This document shows, piece by piece, positions 43,261 to 55,585 of a DNA stretch of 64,000 nucleotides; positions within the stretch are counted from its first letter, which is position 1; every line of letters starts with the position of its first letter. The stretch is from assembly GCA_937860055.1 (NCBI GenBank), contig CALMBO010000029.1:124001-188000 (forward strand). Direction: 5' to 3'. The stretch is from an uncultured Verrucomicrobiota bacterium. Lineage in GTDB: Bacteria; Verrucomicrobiota; Kiritimatiellia; CAIQIC01; Lenti-01. The translations under genes were made by a program, and so were the position numbers. Under the pieces are notes generated by a model. That model did not search any database. It was not told the DNA's origin and was given only the letters and a program-made list of their open reading frames with translations.

Positions 43261-44037
43261 TTAGAACGCAAACACCGCCCGGCCCATGCCGTAGGTCTCT
43301 TCGTACATGCTCGAGGCGCCGCCGACGTAGCCCATCACGCTGACATTCTTGTTGACCTTGTAGGCCAGGCCCACATGGCCGCGCATCGCGAAGTCGTCCT
43401 CGGGATCCACCGCGTCGTCGCGGACCTGGACTTCGCCCAGCACGCTCGCCCGGTCGTCCAGATCCCAGACGATCGACAGCGCACCCGTCGCCAGATCCTC
43501 GTCCTCTTCCGCTTCCGAACCGTTCATCGTGTAGCTGCCGTCCAGCGCGAAATGGACCACGTCGTTGACCGTCGTGCCGATGGAAATGCCAAAGCGCCCC
43601 TGGCCTTCGCCATTGCCCAGGCCCTTGTCCTCGTCGCCGGTCGCCAGGATCGCCGTCGCATGCGGGATGATCCACGCATACTCGAAGATGTCCTCGAAGA
43701 ACAGGAACTCCGTCCCCAGTTCGATGTCGCCCAGCCCGCTCTCGTCCAGATCGCCGATCGAAACGCCCACGAACGGGACCGAAGCCAGCACCGTCAAGCG
43801 GTCCGTCAGCCCGAAACGAACGCCAGGAGCCACGAAATAGCTGCTGGCATCGTCCTCGACGCCCATCAGCTCTTCGTCGTAGGAATATCCGCCGCCGGCC
43901 AGCGAAAGCTCGGTTCCCATCGCGCCGGGGAACTTGTTTTCCTTGGTGAACACCGTCCGCATCGGATCCGCCGACGCCATCCCTGCGGTCACGCACAACG
44001 CCAACGCGGCCAACAACAGTTTACGCAGACTCATCAT
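43261..44037 (-). CDS. Outer-membrane beta-barrel-like protein, unknown function
   Basis: A 258-residue protein with a signal peptide (MMSLRKLLLAALALCVTAGMASA). The mature chain alternates polar and hydrophobic residues with many Gly, Asp and aromatic residues, in strands such as YFVAPGVRFGLTDRLTVLASVPFVGVSIG and GRFGISIGTTVNDVVHFALDGSYTMNG, and it ends in RAVFAF with the terminal Phe typical of outer-membrane proteins. About ten strands are suggested. It could be a porin-like channel or a transporter of the phenol-degradation type, but no ligand can be named. AAGGAG lies five bases before the first of two ATGs. Confidence 0.75.
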   Translation of the reverse strand: MMSLRKLLLAALALCVTAGMASADPMRTVFTKENKFPGAMGTELSLAGGGYSYDEELMGVEDDASSYFVAPGVRFGLTDRLTVLASVPFVGVSIGDLDESGLGDIELGTEFLFFEDIFEYAWIIPHATAILATGDEDKGLGNGEGQGRFGISIGTTVNDVVHFALDGSYTMNGSEAEEDEDLATGALSIVWDLDDRASVLGEVQVRDDAVDPEDDFAMRGHVGLAYKVNKNVSVMGYVGGASSMYEETYGMGRAVFAF

Positions 44038-44092
44038 CGCTTCTCCTTCGTTCGACGGCGCGGCCTCGCACCGTGGTTTATGATTTGGGCGG

Positions 44093-44122
44093 ATCATACC
44101 CCGTCCCCCCCGCCGGGCGCAA
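44093..44122 (-). promoter_or_regulatory. Candidate promoter of the outer-membrane-like gene
   Basis: Leftward: TTGCGC (44117-44122), 18-bp G-rich spacer, TATGAT (44093-44098), about 55 bases before the start codon. Confidence 0.45.
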
Positions 44123-44209
44123 TCCCCGATTTGGTCGGAAATCAAGGGTGATCGCCCCTCCCCAACGGGGCAACATCCGGCTCCGGCGCCTTCCCGGCAT
44201 GGATAAACA

Positions 44210-44237
44210 GGGAAGGCGGCCCATGAGCCGCCTTCCC
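44210..44237 (-). terminator. Stem-loop terminator after metG
   Basis: GGGAAGGCGGC pairs with GCCGCCTTCCC (11 bp, 6-base loop). It lies 30 bp past the metG stop in the leftward direction, followed by TGTTTATCC. The arm overlaps the dispersed GGGAAGGCG motif seen in other gaps. Confidence 0.65.
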
Positions 44238-44267
44238 GCGCCGGAACCCCGGATCCGGCAACCGGCG

Positions 44268-46223
44268 CTACTTGACGACAGCGCCGCTGGACAGGTCGCC
44301 GTCCACGGTGACGAGGCGCAGGCGCTCGCCCTTGCTCGCGGCCAGCAGCATGCCCTGGCTCTCCACCCCGCGCAGCTTGATCGGCGCGAGGTTCGACACA
44401 ACCACCACCGTCTTGCCGATCAGCTCCTCGGGCTTGTAGTAGAGCGCGATGCCGGCGACGATCTGCCGCCTCTCCTCCCCCATCAGCACGCTCAGCTTCA
44501 GCAGCTTCACCGCGCCCTCGATGGCCTCGGCGCTCATGATCTTGGCGGTGCGGAGCTGGACTTTCGCGAAATCGTCGTAGGTGATGATGCCCTCGGGATT
44601 CCCGATCGTGCCGGGCGGCGGGGCCTTCTTTTCGGCCTTCGCCTCGGCGGCGGGCGCGGGCTTTTCCCCGGCCTCGGGCACCGGCGCCTCGATGCGGGGG
44701 AACAGCGCTCCAGGCGCGGCGACCGGCACGCCGGGATTCAGGACTTCGGACTTCGTCAGTTCTTCGGGATTCACGGTCATGGCATTCTCCATTCCAAGGG
44801 CGGCGCGCAGCTCGGCCATCTTGCCGGGCATGAGGGGCATGAGCAGGCCGGCGCAGACGCGCAACGATTCGGCGGCGGCATACAGCGTGGTGTGCAGGGG
44901 GCCCGGATCCGCCGCGCGGGCCTGCGTCCAGGGCTGCTGCGTCTCGAGGAAACGGTTGGTCGCGCGAACGGCCTCGATCACCTGCGCGATGCCGGCGCTG
45001 AGCGTGAAGTGCTCCACCGAGGCCTTCAGTCCCGCGGCCGCTTCGGCCACCTGCTTGAACAGTTCGGCGGCGGGGCCGGCCACGAACGCACCGGCTTGCG
45101 GAGCCGGAAGACGTCCGCCGCAGTACTTGCCGACCATGCTGACCACGCGGTTGAGCAGGTTGCCCAGGTCGTTGGCCAGATCGGCGTTGTAGCGGCGGAT
45201 GAATGCCTCTTCGGTAAACGACGCGTCCTGCCCCAGCACCATCTCCGCCATCAGGAAGTAGCGGAACGGATCGACGCCGTAGCGCTCCATGAGGTCCATG
45301 GGATTCACCACGTTGCCGAGGCTCTTGCTCATCTTGGCCGAGCCCATCATCCACCAGCCATGCGCGAAAACCGTCCGGGGCATCGGCAGGCCCATCGCCT
45401 TCAGCATGCACGGCCAATAGACCGTGTGCGTCGTTAGGATGTCCTTGCCGATCAGATGGATCGCCGGCCACCAGCGGGCGAACGCCGCGTCGTCGCGGCG
45501 GTAGCCAATGGCGCTGATGTAGTTGACCAGCGCGTCGAACCAGACGTAGGTCACGTAGTCCTTGTCGAACGGCAGCTCGATGCCCCACGACAGGCGCGAC
45601 TTGGGCCGCGAAATGCACAGGTCCTGCAGCGGCTTGCGCAGGAAGCCCAGCGTCTCGTTGCGGCGGAAATCGGGCTGGATGAATCCGGGATGCGACTGGA
45701 TGTATTCCACCAGCCAGTCCTGGTACTGGCTCATCTTGAAGAAATAGTTGGCCTCGCGCACGCGCTGCACCGGCCGCCCGCAATCCGGGCAGTTGCCGTT
45801 GACCAGGTCCTTCTCCGTGAAGAAGCGCTCGCAGGGCACGCAGTACCAGCCGTCGTATTCGTCGCGGTAGACCTCGCCCCGGTCGTAGAGGTCCTGCAGG
45901 ATCTCCTGCACGATGGCCTTGTGGCGGGGCTGGGTCGTGCGGATGAAGTCGTCGTTGCGGATCCCGAGGCGCTTCCAGGCTTCCTGGAAGCGCACCACGG
46001 TATTGTCCGCATGGAGCTGAGGATCGATTCCCAGCTTGGCCGCCGCCTCCTGCACCTTCTGGCCATGCTCGTCGGTGCCGGTCAGGAACCACGTGTCGTG
46101 CCCGAACAGGCGCTGGCAGCGGGCCAGCACGTCCGCCAGCACCGTCGTGTAGGCGTGGCCGATGTGCGGCCTGTCGTTCACGTAGTAGATCGGCGTCGTG
46201 ATGTAATAGGAATCCGGCTTCAT
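44268..46223 (-). CDS. metG: Methionyl-tRNA synthetase with C-terminal tRNA-binding domain
   Basis: A 651-residue class I synthetase. HIGH motif as PHIGH (19-23), a zinc knuckle with CVPC and CPDC flanking RFFTEKDLVNGN, KMSKS in GSAKMSKSLGN, and an anticodon-binding helical domain with YNADLANDLGNLLNRV. After an Ala/Pro/Lys-rich linker (about 525-560) comes an EMAPII/Arc1p-like OB-fold (ITYDDFAKVQLRTAKIMSAEAIEG... MLLAASKGERLRLVTVDGDLSSGAVVK), which dimerises or adds tRNA affinity. AGGAG lies seven bases before the ATG at 46221-46223. Confidence 0.97.
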   Translation of the reverse strand: MKPDSYYITTPIYYVNDRPHIGHAYTTVLADVLARCQRLFGHDTWFLTGTDEHGQKVQEAAAKLGIDPQLHADNTVVRFQEAWKRLGIRNDDFIRTTQPRHKAIVQEILQDLYDRGEVYRDEYDGWYCVPCERFFTEKDLVNGNCPDCGRPVQRVREANYFFKMSQYQDWLVEYIQSHPGFIQPDFRRNETLGFLRKPLQDLCISRPKSRLSWGIELPFDKDYVTYVWFDALVNYISAIGYRRDDAAFARWWPAIHLIGKDILTTHTVYWPCMLKAMGLPMPRTVFAHGWWMMGSAKMSKSLGNVVNPMDLMERYGVDPFRYFLMAEMVLGQDASFTEEAFIRRYNADLANDLGNLLNRVVSMVGKYCGGRLPAPQAGAFVAGPAAELFKQVAEAAAGLKASVEHFTLSAGIAQVIEAVRATNRFLETQQPWTQARAADPGPLHTTLYAAAESLRVCAGLLMPLMPGKMAELRAALGMENAMTVNPEELTKSEVLNPGVPVAAPGALFPRIEAPVPEAGEKPAPAAEAKAEKKAPPPGTIGNPEGIITYDDFAKVQLRTAKIMSAEAIEGAVKLLKLSVLMGEERRQIVAGIALYYKPEELIGKTVVVVSNLAPIKLRGVESQGMLLAASKGERLRLVTVDGDLSSGAVVK

Positions 46224-46246
46224 GCAAAAGCTCCTGTCGGCGAAGG

Positions 46247-46275
46247 GTTGTACCGCACACCGCCCCTCCGCGCAA
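46247..46275 (-). promoter_or_regulatory. Candidate promoter of metG
   Basis: Leftward: TTGCGC (46270-46275), 17-bp G-rich spacer, TACAAC (46247-46252), giving a short leader that includes the AGGAG ribosome-binding site. Confidence 0.45.
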
Positions 46276-46281
46276 ACCATT

Positions 46282-47226
46282 TCAGGGGTTTTCCAGCGCC
46301 TCCCACACGGCGGAAACCGGAAGCCGCTCCAGCTCGCCTTCGGGCGCGCGGAGGATCCGGACCCGGCCTCTCCCGCGCGGCCCCCACTGGTCCGCATCCG
46401 ACGGGCCGAAAAGCGCCACCACCGGCAGCCCCGCCGCCGCCGCCAGATGGGTGATGCCCGAATCGTTGCCCAGGTACAACCGGCATTCCGCCAGCACCGC
46501 TCCCAGCTCCACCAGCGTCAGGCCGGACAAGAGCGCCAGATCCGGAAATTCGCGCGCTAGAACGGCGGCTTCGGCGGCATCCGCCTCGCCGATGATCCCG
46601 ACCGCCTCCAACCCCTTTCCCCGGAGGCGGCGGATGATCTCCACGTATCGCTCGATGGGCCAATTCTTCAGGGGACTCCCGCTGCCGGGGTGCACCGCCA
46701 CAGGCTTCCCCTTCAACCCCAGCGCGCGGAGCCGCTCCCGGCCCCGTTCCCGCAGTTCGGCGGGAAAATCCAGCGCGGGCGCGATTTCCGTCTCATAGAT
46801 GGCGAGGGCCTGCAGCGGCTCCAGCAGGAACGAAACCGCATGCCCCCGCTTGATGATCGGCGAACCCGAAAGCACCTGCTTCGCCCCCGCCAGCAGCAGG
46901 TTGCTGCGCACCTGCCCCACCGGATCGTGCAGATAGTTGAACACCAGGTCGAACGACCGGACGGCGGCCACCTGCGCATCCGTGAAGGAGGGCTCCGGCA
47001 CGAAGAAGCGCGACATCTCCGCGCGATCGAGCGACACCACCGATTGCGCCAGTCCCGTCGCCACGGCCAGCTCCGCGATGTGCGGATATCCCCAGATTTC
47101 AATCTGGACATCCGGCCATTGCGCGCGCAACGCCTGCAGCACCGGTAGCGTGGCGATGAAATCGCCAATGGCACCGCCCCTCAGGACGAGGAAACGCGGC
47201 GCGTGGGAACGGATGGCCTCGGACAC
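46282..47226 (-). CDS. GT9 heptosyltransferase-like LPS glycosyltransferase
   Basis: A 314-residue GT-B enzyme of the ADP-heptose:LPS heptosyltransferase family, acting on LPS core at the cytoplasmic face. Seen: FLVLRGGAIGDFIATLPVLQAL (12-33) with the Gly-rich loop and catalytic Asp22, and the C-terminal half VAVHPGSGSPLKNWPIERYVEII, LYLGNDSGITHLAAAAGLPVVALFG and SDADQWGP. The usual donor is ADP-heptose but not all family members use it. The metG start lies 59 bp downstream, past a promoter candidate, so it is probably an end gene of the unit formed with the next two genes. Confidence 0.87.
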   Translation of the reverse strand: MSEAIRSHAPRFLVLRGGAIGDFIATLPVLQALRAQWPDVQIEIWGYPHIAELAVATGLAQSVVSLDRAEMSRFFVPEPSFTDAQVAAVRSFDLVFNYLHDPVGQVRSNLLLAGAKQVLSGSPIIKRGHAVSFLLEPLQALAIYETEIAPALDFPAELRERGRERLRALGLKGKPVAVHPGSGSPLKNWPIERYVEIIRRLRGKGLEAVGIIGEADAAEAAVLAREFPDLALLSGLTLVELGAVLAECRLYLGNDSGITHLAAAAGLPVVALFGPSDADQWGPRGRGRVRILRAPEGELERLPVSAVWEALENP

Positions 47227-47235
47227 GGCGGAACC

Positions 47236-47793
47236 TCAGCGTAACTGCCACCAGCCCGCGCCCGCCAGCAGCGCGCCCGCCAGCAACTTGCCCCACCCCC
47301 ACATCCGGATGGCCTTCTCCGACGGCAGCACTTTCTCCACCACCCGGCGGAACAACCACGGATGCAGCATGAGGGCGCAGCCCGCCACCACCCATGCGTA
47401 GGCGATCGCCGCCGGCACGAAACGCCATGCGGAATCGGCCCAGCGCACGCCGTTGAGAACGGGATTGGCCACCAGCAGCAGCAGGCCGCCCAAGGCCCGG
47501 GGCGAGAGCAGTTCATCCAGGAACCAGACAATGGCGCCGAACCCAACCACCGCCAGCACGGGAATCAGGGGCTTGAGCCCTTCGAAGCGTCCCAGCGCGG
47601 CATGCGAAACCACCCACGAAACCCAGAACACGCCGAGCGCCGTCAGGATCCATCCCGGCCACTTCGAGCGGGGAAACGCCGTCCATCCCGCCTTCAGGAT
47701 GGCCGGCGACCGCAACAGCAACAGGCCGGCCGACATCCCCAGGAAGCCCAGGAAAACCAGCAATCTACCAAGAAATAGGTTCGGATCCTGCAT
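47236..47793 (-). CDS. Hypothetical membrane protein
   Basis: A 185-residue protein with about five to six hydrophobic segments: LFLGRLLVFLGFLGMSAGLLLL, WPGWILTALGVFWVSWVV, PLIPVLAVVGFGAIVWFL, ALGGLLLLVANPVL, VPAAIAYAWVVAGCALML and LLAGALLAGAG. I see no motif that fixes a function. The start codon overlaps the end of the preceding secreted-protein gene by 29 bases, and the GT9 gene begins 9 bp after its stop, so all three are probably one transcription unit related to the envelope. Confidence 0.7.
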   Translation of the reverse strand: MQDPNLFLGRLLVFLGFLGMSAGLLLLRSPAILKAGWTAFPRSKWPGWILTALGVFWVSWVVSHAALGRFEGLKPLIPVLAVVGFGAIVWFLDELLSPRALGGLLLLVANPVLNGVRWADSAWRFVPAAIAYAWVVAGCALMLHPWLFRRVVEKVLPSEKAIRMWGWGKLLAGALLAGAGWWQLR

Positions 47794-48751
47794 CGCTTTT
47801 CTCGCTTGCCGCCGGAACGCGGGATTTCTTCGGGGTTTCCAATGGCTTTTCCGCCGCCGGGGCCTTGTCCGCGCCAGTAGTCCCCTCCCCCAATGCCCGG
47901 TTGTAGGGATGCGAAGGCGGCAACGCCGGCGCGGTCAGCATGCCGGGGTTTTCCGGATCCTCCGTATAGAGGGTTCCGCCGGCGACTTTCACCGTGCCAT
48001 CTTCGTCCTTGGCCAAACGGATGCCTCCCACCTGCGCCACGTAGTACTCCGCGCCGCGTGGCTCCCCGTCATAGCCGAACATCGTATGGGTGAAGCGGGC
48101 CGGGCCTTCCTGGTGCAGGACATGGAAGACGCCGTCCCGGTCCTGCTCCAGGCCGGGGGGGAAAAAACGGATCAGGCGCCCCAGTTCATAGACGCCCAGG
48201 CAATATCCCGACGTGGGGTTGTCGATGCGGAAGAAAATCCAATCGCTCTGTTCCCGGTGGATCATCCGCAACGTGATCTCCCGGGCATCGTCCGCCTTCG
48301 GCATCCCGGTGTTCCGCTTCAGCAGCTCGAGGCCGGGCTGGACCTCCAGCGAAAGGCGCGGCCCTGAAAAACGGACTCCCGCGAATTCGAGGACGGGCGT
48401 CAGCATGTAGGACTGCCCGCGGATGATCCGATATGCGTCGAGGAGGTTCACGTCCACCTCGCGGGTCTCGCCGGCGGGGATGAGGACGGCCCGGTCCAGC
48501 AGCGGCCGGCCGGTCCCCGGCACCGTGGAGGTCGGCTGGTCCTCCACCAGGAACGACAGGCGCGCGTTGCCGTTCGCCGTCAGGTCGAGGGTTTGCCCCG
48601 AATAGTTGGAGAGGCGGACCGAGGCCCGGACCGGCTCCATCAGCACCGTCCGGTTCTTGGCCAGGGACCATGCGATTTCAACCTGGGCTTGCGCGGCGGC
48701 GGAAATCCCGCACAGCGCAACCATCCCGATCCAATGCCCGCTGAACCTCAT
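47765..48751 (-). CDS. Hypothetical exported protein
   Basis: A 328-residue protein with a signal peptide (MRFSGHWIGMVALCGISAAAQA). The first half looks like an Ig-like beta fold (VEIAWSLAKNRTVLMEPVRASVRLSNYSGQTLDLTAN... RLSFLVEDQ; IPAGETREVDVNLLDAYRI), the pattern of proteins that carry a large beta-sandwich in the periplasm. The last 70 residues are rich in Pro, Ala, Glu and Lys and probably disordered. No catalytic motif seen; function unknown. Confidence 0.7.
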   Translation of the reverse strand: MRFSGHWIGMVALCGISAAAQAQVEIAWSLAKNRTVLMEPVRASVRLSNYSGQTLDLTANGNARLSFLVEDQPTSTVPGTGRPLLDRAVLIPAGETREVDVNLLDAYRIIRGQSYMLTPVLEFAGVRFSGPRLSLEVQPGLELLKRNTGMPKADDAREITLRMIHREQSDWIFFRIDNPTSGYCLGVYELGRLIRFFPPGLEQDRDGVFHVLHQEGPARFTHTMFGYDGEPRGAEYYVAQVGGIRLAKDEDGTVKVAGGTLYTEDPENPGMLTAPALPPSHPYNRALGEGTTGADKAPAAEKPLETPKKSRVPAASEKSDAGSEPISW

Positions 48752-48772
48752 CCGAAAACCCTCCTTCGCGGC

Positions 48773-49504
48773 CTAGCGGCCGATTTCCAGGCGCGAAGCC
48801 GCCCGCGCAGGCAGGCCTGCCGCGAGAATCTTGCGCTGCGTCGCCGGAATGTCGTATTCCACGCGCCGCAATTCGACGACATTCTGCGCCAGGTCATAGA
48901 TGGCGTAGGCGGCGCGGGGATCGCCGTCGCGCGGCTGGCCGACGCTGCCCACGTTGATGTAGTACTTCCGTCCCGCGGTGATGCGCAGCTTCGTGTAGAG
49001 GCCCCCGCGCACGATGCCCGCCTTCTCGAAGGCCAGCGGCACGTGCGTATGGCCGAAGAAGCAGACCGAGCACATCTGGTAGGCGAAGTTCGCCTCCGCC
49101 TCCAGCTTGTCGAAGACATAGCCCCACATCTCGGGATTGTCGAGCGTCGCATGCACCAGCATGAAGGTCTCGACCGTGCGCGAATAGCGCAGATTGCCCA
49201 GCCAGGCGCGCTGGTCCTCGCTCAGCCGCTTGCGCGTCCAGTCCACCACGTCCGCCGCCAGCGGATGGAAACCATTGAGATTCTCCTGCCGCGAACAGTA
49301 GTGGTCGTGGTTTCCCCGCACCACCGAATCGCCCGCCAGCTCGCGGACCTTGTCGAGGCACTTCTCCGGATCGGCGTTGTAGCCGACGATGTCGCCCACG
49401 CAGCAGAAGTTCGTGACCCCATGGGCCTCCGCATCGGCCAGCACTGCGGACAACGCCTCCCAGTTGGAGTGGATGTCGCCCAGGACTGCATACTTCAGGC
49501 CCAT
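48773..49504 (-). CDS. Cytoplasmic calcineurin-like metallophosphoesterase
   Basis: A 243-residue phosphoesterase. All five metal motifs are present: GDIHSNWEAL (9-18), VGDIVGYNADP, RGNHDHY, LVHATLDNP and GHTHVPLAF. The family (YfcE/MJ0936-like) includes phosphodiesterases and protein phosphatases; no signal peptide, so cytoplasmic. It follows the RGG/zinc-finger gene by six bases, which suggests the two work together, perhaps on RNA or nucleotides (inference). Confidence 0.88.
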   Translation of the reverse strand: MGLKYAVLGDIHSNWEALSAVLADAEAHGVTNFCCVGDIVGYNADPEKCLDKVRELAGDSVVRGNHDHYCSRQENLNGFHPLAADVVDWTRKRLSEDQRAWLGNLRYSRTVETFMLVHATLDNPEMWGYVFDKLEAEANFAYQMCSVCFFGHTHVPLAFEKAGIVRGGLYTKLRITAGRKYYINVGSVGQPRDGDPRAAYAIYDLAQNVVELRRVEYDIPATQRKILAAGLPARAASRLEIGR

Positions 49505-49510
49505 GTCGCG

Positions 49511-51142
49511 CTACTCCGCCTTTGCGCCCTCGTCCGCCGTCGGGGCGGATTCTTCCGGAACAGATACCGGCGGCAGCGGCTCCCCGGCCTCCGGATTGTC
49601 CGCGGCCGGCGGCGACGCCTCCGCCGCGGCAATCTCCACCTCCCCGGCCCCGGCGGTTTCGGCGGAAGCCTCTTCCGGCTTCTTTTCCTCGGGCCGAGGC
49701 CCTCCGCGCGGCAGCGCCAGGGTTGCATTGAAGAACTCGATCACCCCGCCGTTGGCGACGAGGTTGTTGAGATGCAGCAGAAGCTCCGCCGCTTCGGACG
49801 ATTCGGGATTCGCGCCCGGCCGAAGCCCTTCGAGCACCTGCTGGCGCGCCACACCGGGATGGGCTTCCAGAAAGGCCACGATCTCTTTCACGATCGGGGG
49901 CGCCGTCTCCAGTTCCACCGGCTTGGGAGGAACCGCCGTCACATAGGTTTCCTTGGCGTTCACCTTGAACAGATGCAGATGCATGTGCCGGAATGCCGGC
50001 CGCAACGCCAGCGACAACGTGAACGGGAACCGGGTTTCCCGCTGCCAGGCCAGCGAAACCGCCGAACGCAGCGCGCCATCGTCGAACTTCTTGGACTGGG
50101 GTCCCGGCACCATGCAGCGGCCCGATTCGCGCAACATCGGATTCAGCTTGCCCGCCCTCATCCAGTCCTGCGCCTCCGAGCGGCCCATCGCCGCGGCCTC
50201 CTGGCCTTCCGGCACCTCCTTCAGGCGGTAGACCGTCTTCTTGCGGAGCGAATCCTTCCACTGCTCGATCAGCGCCTCGTCGCGCACCGTCTCGACGTGG
50301 CCCAGATATTCCGCCTTGGACATGTGCGCAAAGCGCGAAGACCACAGCTCCTGGATCTTCTCGTTGTAGCCGTGATAGTTGGGCGGCCCCAGCAGGATGC
50401 CGCTCAAGCGGCAGCGCGCCACGCAGTTGAATGCGCCGGCCGGCGGTTCCACCTCCGTCTCCTCGATGGAGAAAAACTTGTCGAGGTGGTCGTTCAGGAG
50501 ATGCGCCTCGGCGTTGGCCCGGGTGCGGAACACCCGCTTGCATTCCAGGCACTGCACGAAGGTCTGCCGCTCCTGGCCTTCCGCCGGCGGAGCCAGCTCC
50601 AGCTTGACCAGATAAAGGTCTTCCCGGCCCAGAAAGCGGTTGGCGATCTCGATCAGGGGAAAGGCCCGGCGGCTGGCCTGGATGTCCCGCACCACCAGCG
50701 CCAGGCGTTCGCGGTCCGGCAGGAACGTCACCTTCACGTTCAGGCGGGGCGACGGCTCGCGCGGCGGCCGGCGATCGCCGCCGCCTTCGCGGCGAGGCTC
50801 CCCCTCGCGGCGCGGACGTGCAAAACGATCTCCGCCCTCGCGGCGGAAAGACTGGCCACCGGGGCGGCCTCCGCCCTCCGGACGGCGGAATCCGCCATCG
50901 GAGCGGGGCCCGCCCGGACGGGGTCCGCGACGGCCGCCTTCTTCGCGGCGGCCAAAAGGACTGCGCCGGTCATCCCGTCGTCCCGGCCGTCCCCGATCCT
51001 CTCTCGTCCCGGAATCCTCGCGGCCCACATAGGGATTTTCCGGGGGCTTCCGTGCCCAGGTCGGCACAAAATTCAAATCCAGCGCAAGTTCCGGCTTTCC
51101 CTGCGTCCCGTTCTCCGGGTTGACCTCGTCATCCATGCTCAT
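49511..51142 (-). CDS. Arg/Gly-rich protein with C2H2-like zinc finger, unknown function
   Basis: A 543-residue protein that I cannot place in a named family. Residues about 40-130 are an RGG-type low-complexity segment (runs such as GGRRGPRPGGPR and GGGRPGGQSFRREGG). Residues 133-190 look folded (LNVKVTFLPDRERLALVVRDIQ). A C2H2-type finger follows: C198, C201, H214, H219 in QCLECKRVF and NAEAHLLNDH. The middle (about 225-430) is folded with no motif I recognise. The last 90 residues are acidic and Pro/Ala-rich. RGG plus a finger suggests RNA binding (inference). The downstream phosphoesterase lies six bases away. A second ATG at 51136 is an alternative start. Confidence 0.75.
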   Translation of the reverse strand: MSMDDEVNPENGTQGKPELALDLNFVPTWARKPPENPYVGREDSGTREDRGRPGRRDDRRSPFGRREEGGRRGPRPGGPRSDGGFRRPEGGGRPGGQSFRREGGDRFARPRREGEPRREGGGDRRPPREPSPRLNVKVTFLPDRERLALVVRDIQASRRAFPLIEIANRFLGREDLYLVKLELAPPAEGQERQTFVQCLECKRVFRTRANAEAHLLNDHLDKFFSIEETEVEPPAGAFNCVARCRLSGILLGPPNYHGYNEKIQELWSSRFAHMSKAEYLGHVETVRDEALIEQWKDSLRKKTVYRLKEVPEGQEAAAMGRSEAQDWMRAGKLNPMLRESGRCMVPGPQSKKFDDGALRSAVSLAWQRETRFPFTLSLALRPAFRHMHLHLFKVNAKETYVTAVPPKPVELETAPPIVKEIVAFLEAHPGVARQQVLEGLRPGANPESSEAAELLLHLNNLVANGGVIEFFNATLALPRGGPRPEEKKPEEASAETAGAGEVEIAAAEASPPAADNPEAGEPLPPVSVPEESAPTADEGAKAE

Positions 51143-51332
51143 CTCGTTTCATTGCGGGTCTTCCACGCGTGGAAAACCACTCTGAAGCCTCCCTCGAAGG
51201 GAAAACTCCGCTCCGTTCCTTCCGGCCGGAACACATTCCGACCCTCGGGCTATTTTTATCACACCCTTCCCCCGCTGGCAACGCACAACTGTCCGGGGAT
51301 CGGGGAAGAAAGGTGCCGCCCGTGCCGCCATG

Positions 51333-51364
51333 AAAAAAGCGGGGCGCGCTTCCGCGCGCCCCGC
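51333..51364 (-). terminator. Rho-independent terminator after groL
   Basis: Leftward: an 11-bp perfect stem (GCGGGGCGCGC / GCGCGCCCCGC, 4-base loop) followed by six T residues (A run at 51333-51338). Begins 22 bp after the groL stop. The rest of the 243-bp gap 51143-51385 holds one TTCCACGCGTGGAA dyad at 51165-51178 and no gene. Confidence 0.9.
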
Positions 51365-51385
51365 CAGGGACAGACCAGGAAAATC

Positions 51386-53023
<1,638 letters not shown>

Positions 53024-53047
53024 ATTCTTCTCTCTGCTCCTCTGTGA

Positions 53048-53338
53048 TTAGTCTTCCAGCACGCCGAGGATGTCTTCCTCGCGCATGATCTGGTATTCCT
53101 TGCCGTCCAGCTTGATCTCGGTCCCGCCGTACTTCGGCATCAGCACCTTGTCGCCCTTCTTGACGTTGAACGGGATCTTCTTCCCGTGTTCGTCGATCTT
53201 GCCGGTGCCAATCGCGATGACCTTGCCCTGCTGGGGCTTTTCCTTCGCGGTGTCGGGGATGATGATCCCGCCCTTCTTGGTTTCCTCTTCCTTCACGGGC
53301 TCGACCAGCACGCGATCTCCCAATGGCTGAATCTTCAT
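53048..53338 (-). CDS. groS: Co-chaperonin GroES (10 kDa)
   Basis: A 96-residue co-chaperonin. Typical start [27 protein letters not shown] with the mobile loop, then [37 protein letters not shown] lies twelve bases before the ATG. No CIRCE element (TTAGCACTC / GAGTGCTAA) is seen in the 82-bp gap to dnaK, so expression from an upstream dnaK promoter is likely. Confidence 0.98.
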   Translation of the reverse strand: MKIQPLGDRVLVEPVKEEETKKGGIIIPDTAKEKPQQGKVIAIGTGKIDEHGKKIPFNVKKGDKVLMPKYGGTEIKLDGKEYQIMREEDILGVLED

Positions 53339-53420
53339 AGTCTGACTCGTCTCCTTGTTTGTGGATTGTGGCCGGCCCGGCGGAAGGACGAAACGCCCTC
53401 CGCCGCACCGGACCGGTTGT

Positions 53421-55355
<1,935 letters not shown>

Positions 55356-55585
55356 TTTGCTTTCCTCGCTTTCTTAAATGGATCTCAAATCATACACATC
55401 CACCACAATTCCAGCAATACCCATGCCAAAGTGGATGCTAATTATGCAATTTAATGCATTGCAATAGGATATAATTTATATACAAGCGGATAAAAATCAA
55501 ATGTTGAGCTAATTTTGGGGACATTTTGTCTCATATTGAGACAATATGGACCCATTCCAAACCTTGGGTCATCCCCCATTTTCGA
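55356..55585 (-). promoter_or_regulatory. AT-rich 230-bp region upstream of dnaK with a 19-bp palindrome
   Basis: The gap is strikingly AT-rich compared with its surroundings (for example the 55440-55500 stretch). It contains the perfect palindrome TTGTCTCATATTGAGACAA at 55526-55544 and a looser one (TGCAAT, 7 bases, ATTGCA, 55445-55463). Reading leftward, TTGATT and TATAAA-type boxes near 55470-55500 could form a promoter. No CIRCE is present. The palindrome lies 42 bp past the hisS stop, so a terminator role is possible too, but no T run follows it in that direction. GCTTTC-type spacing before the dnaK ATG gives a GAAAG ribosome-binding site. Confidence 0.55.

Noticed and set aside
44268-46275. 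Long minus-strand frame overlapping metG and running into the outer-membrane-like gene as one ORF
   Set aside because: Only its last 258 codons (from 44037) are protein-like with a signal peptide; the part over metG is an out-of-frame shadow.
53339-53420. CIRCE element expected upstream of groS
   Set aside because: No TTAGCACTC/GAGTGCTAA pair is present; only a complex GC-rich stem likely ending dnaK transcripts.
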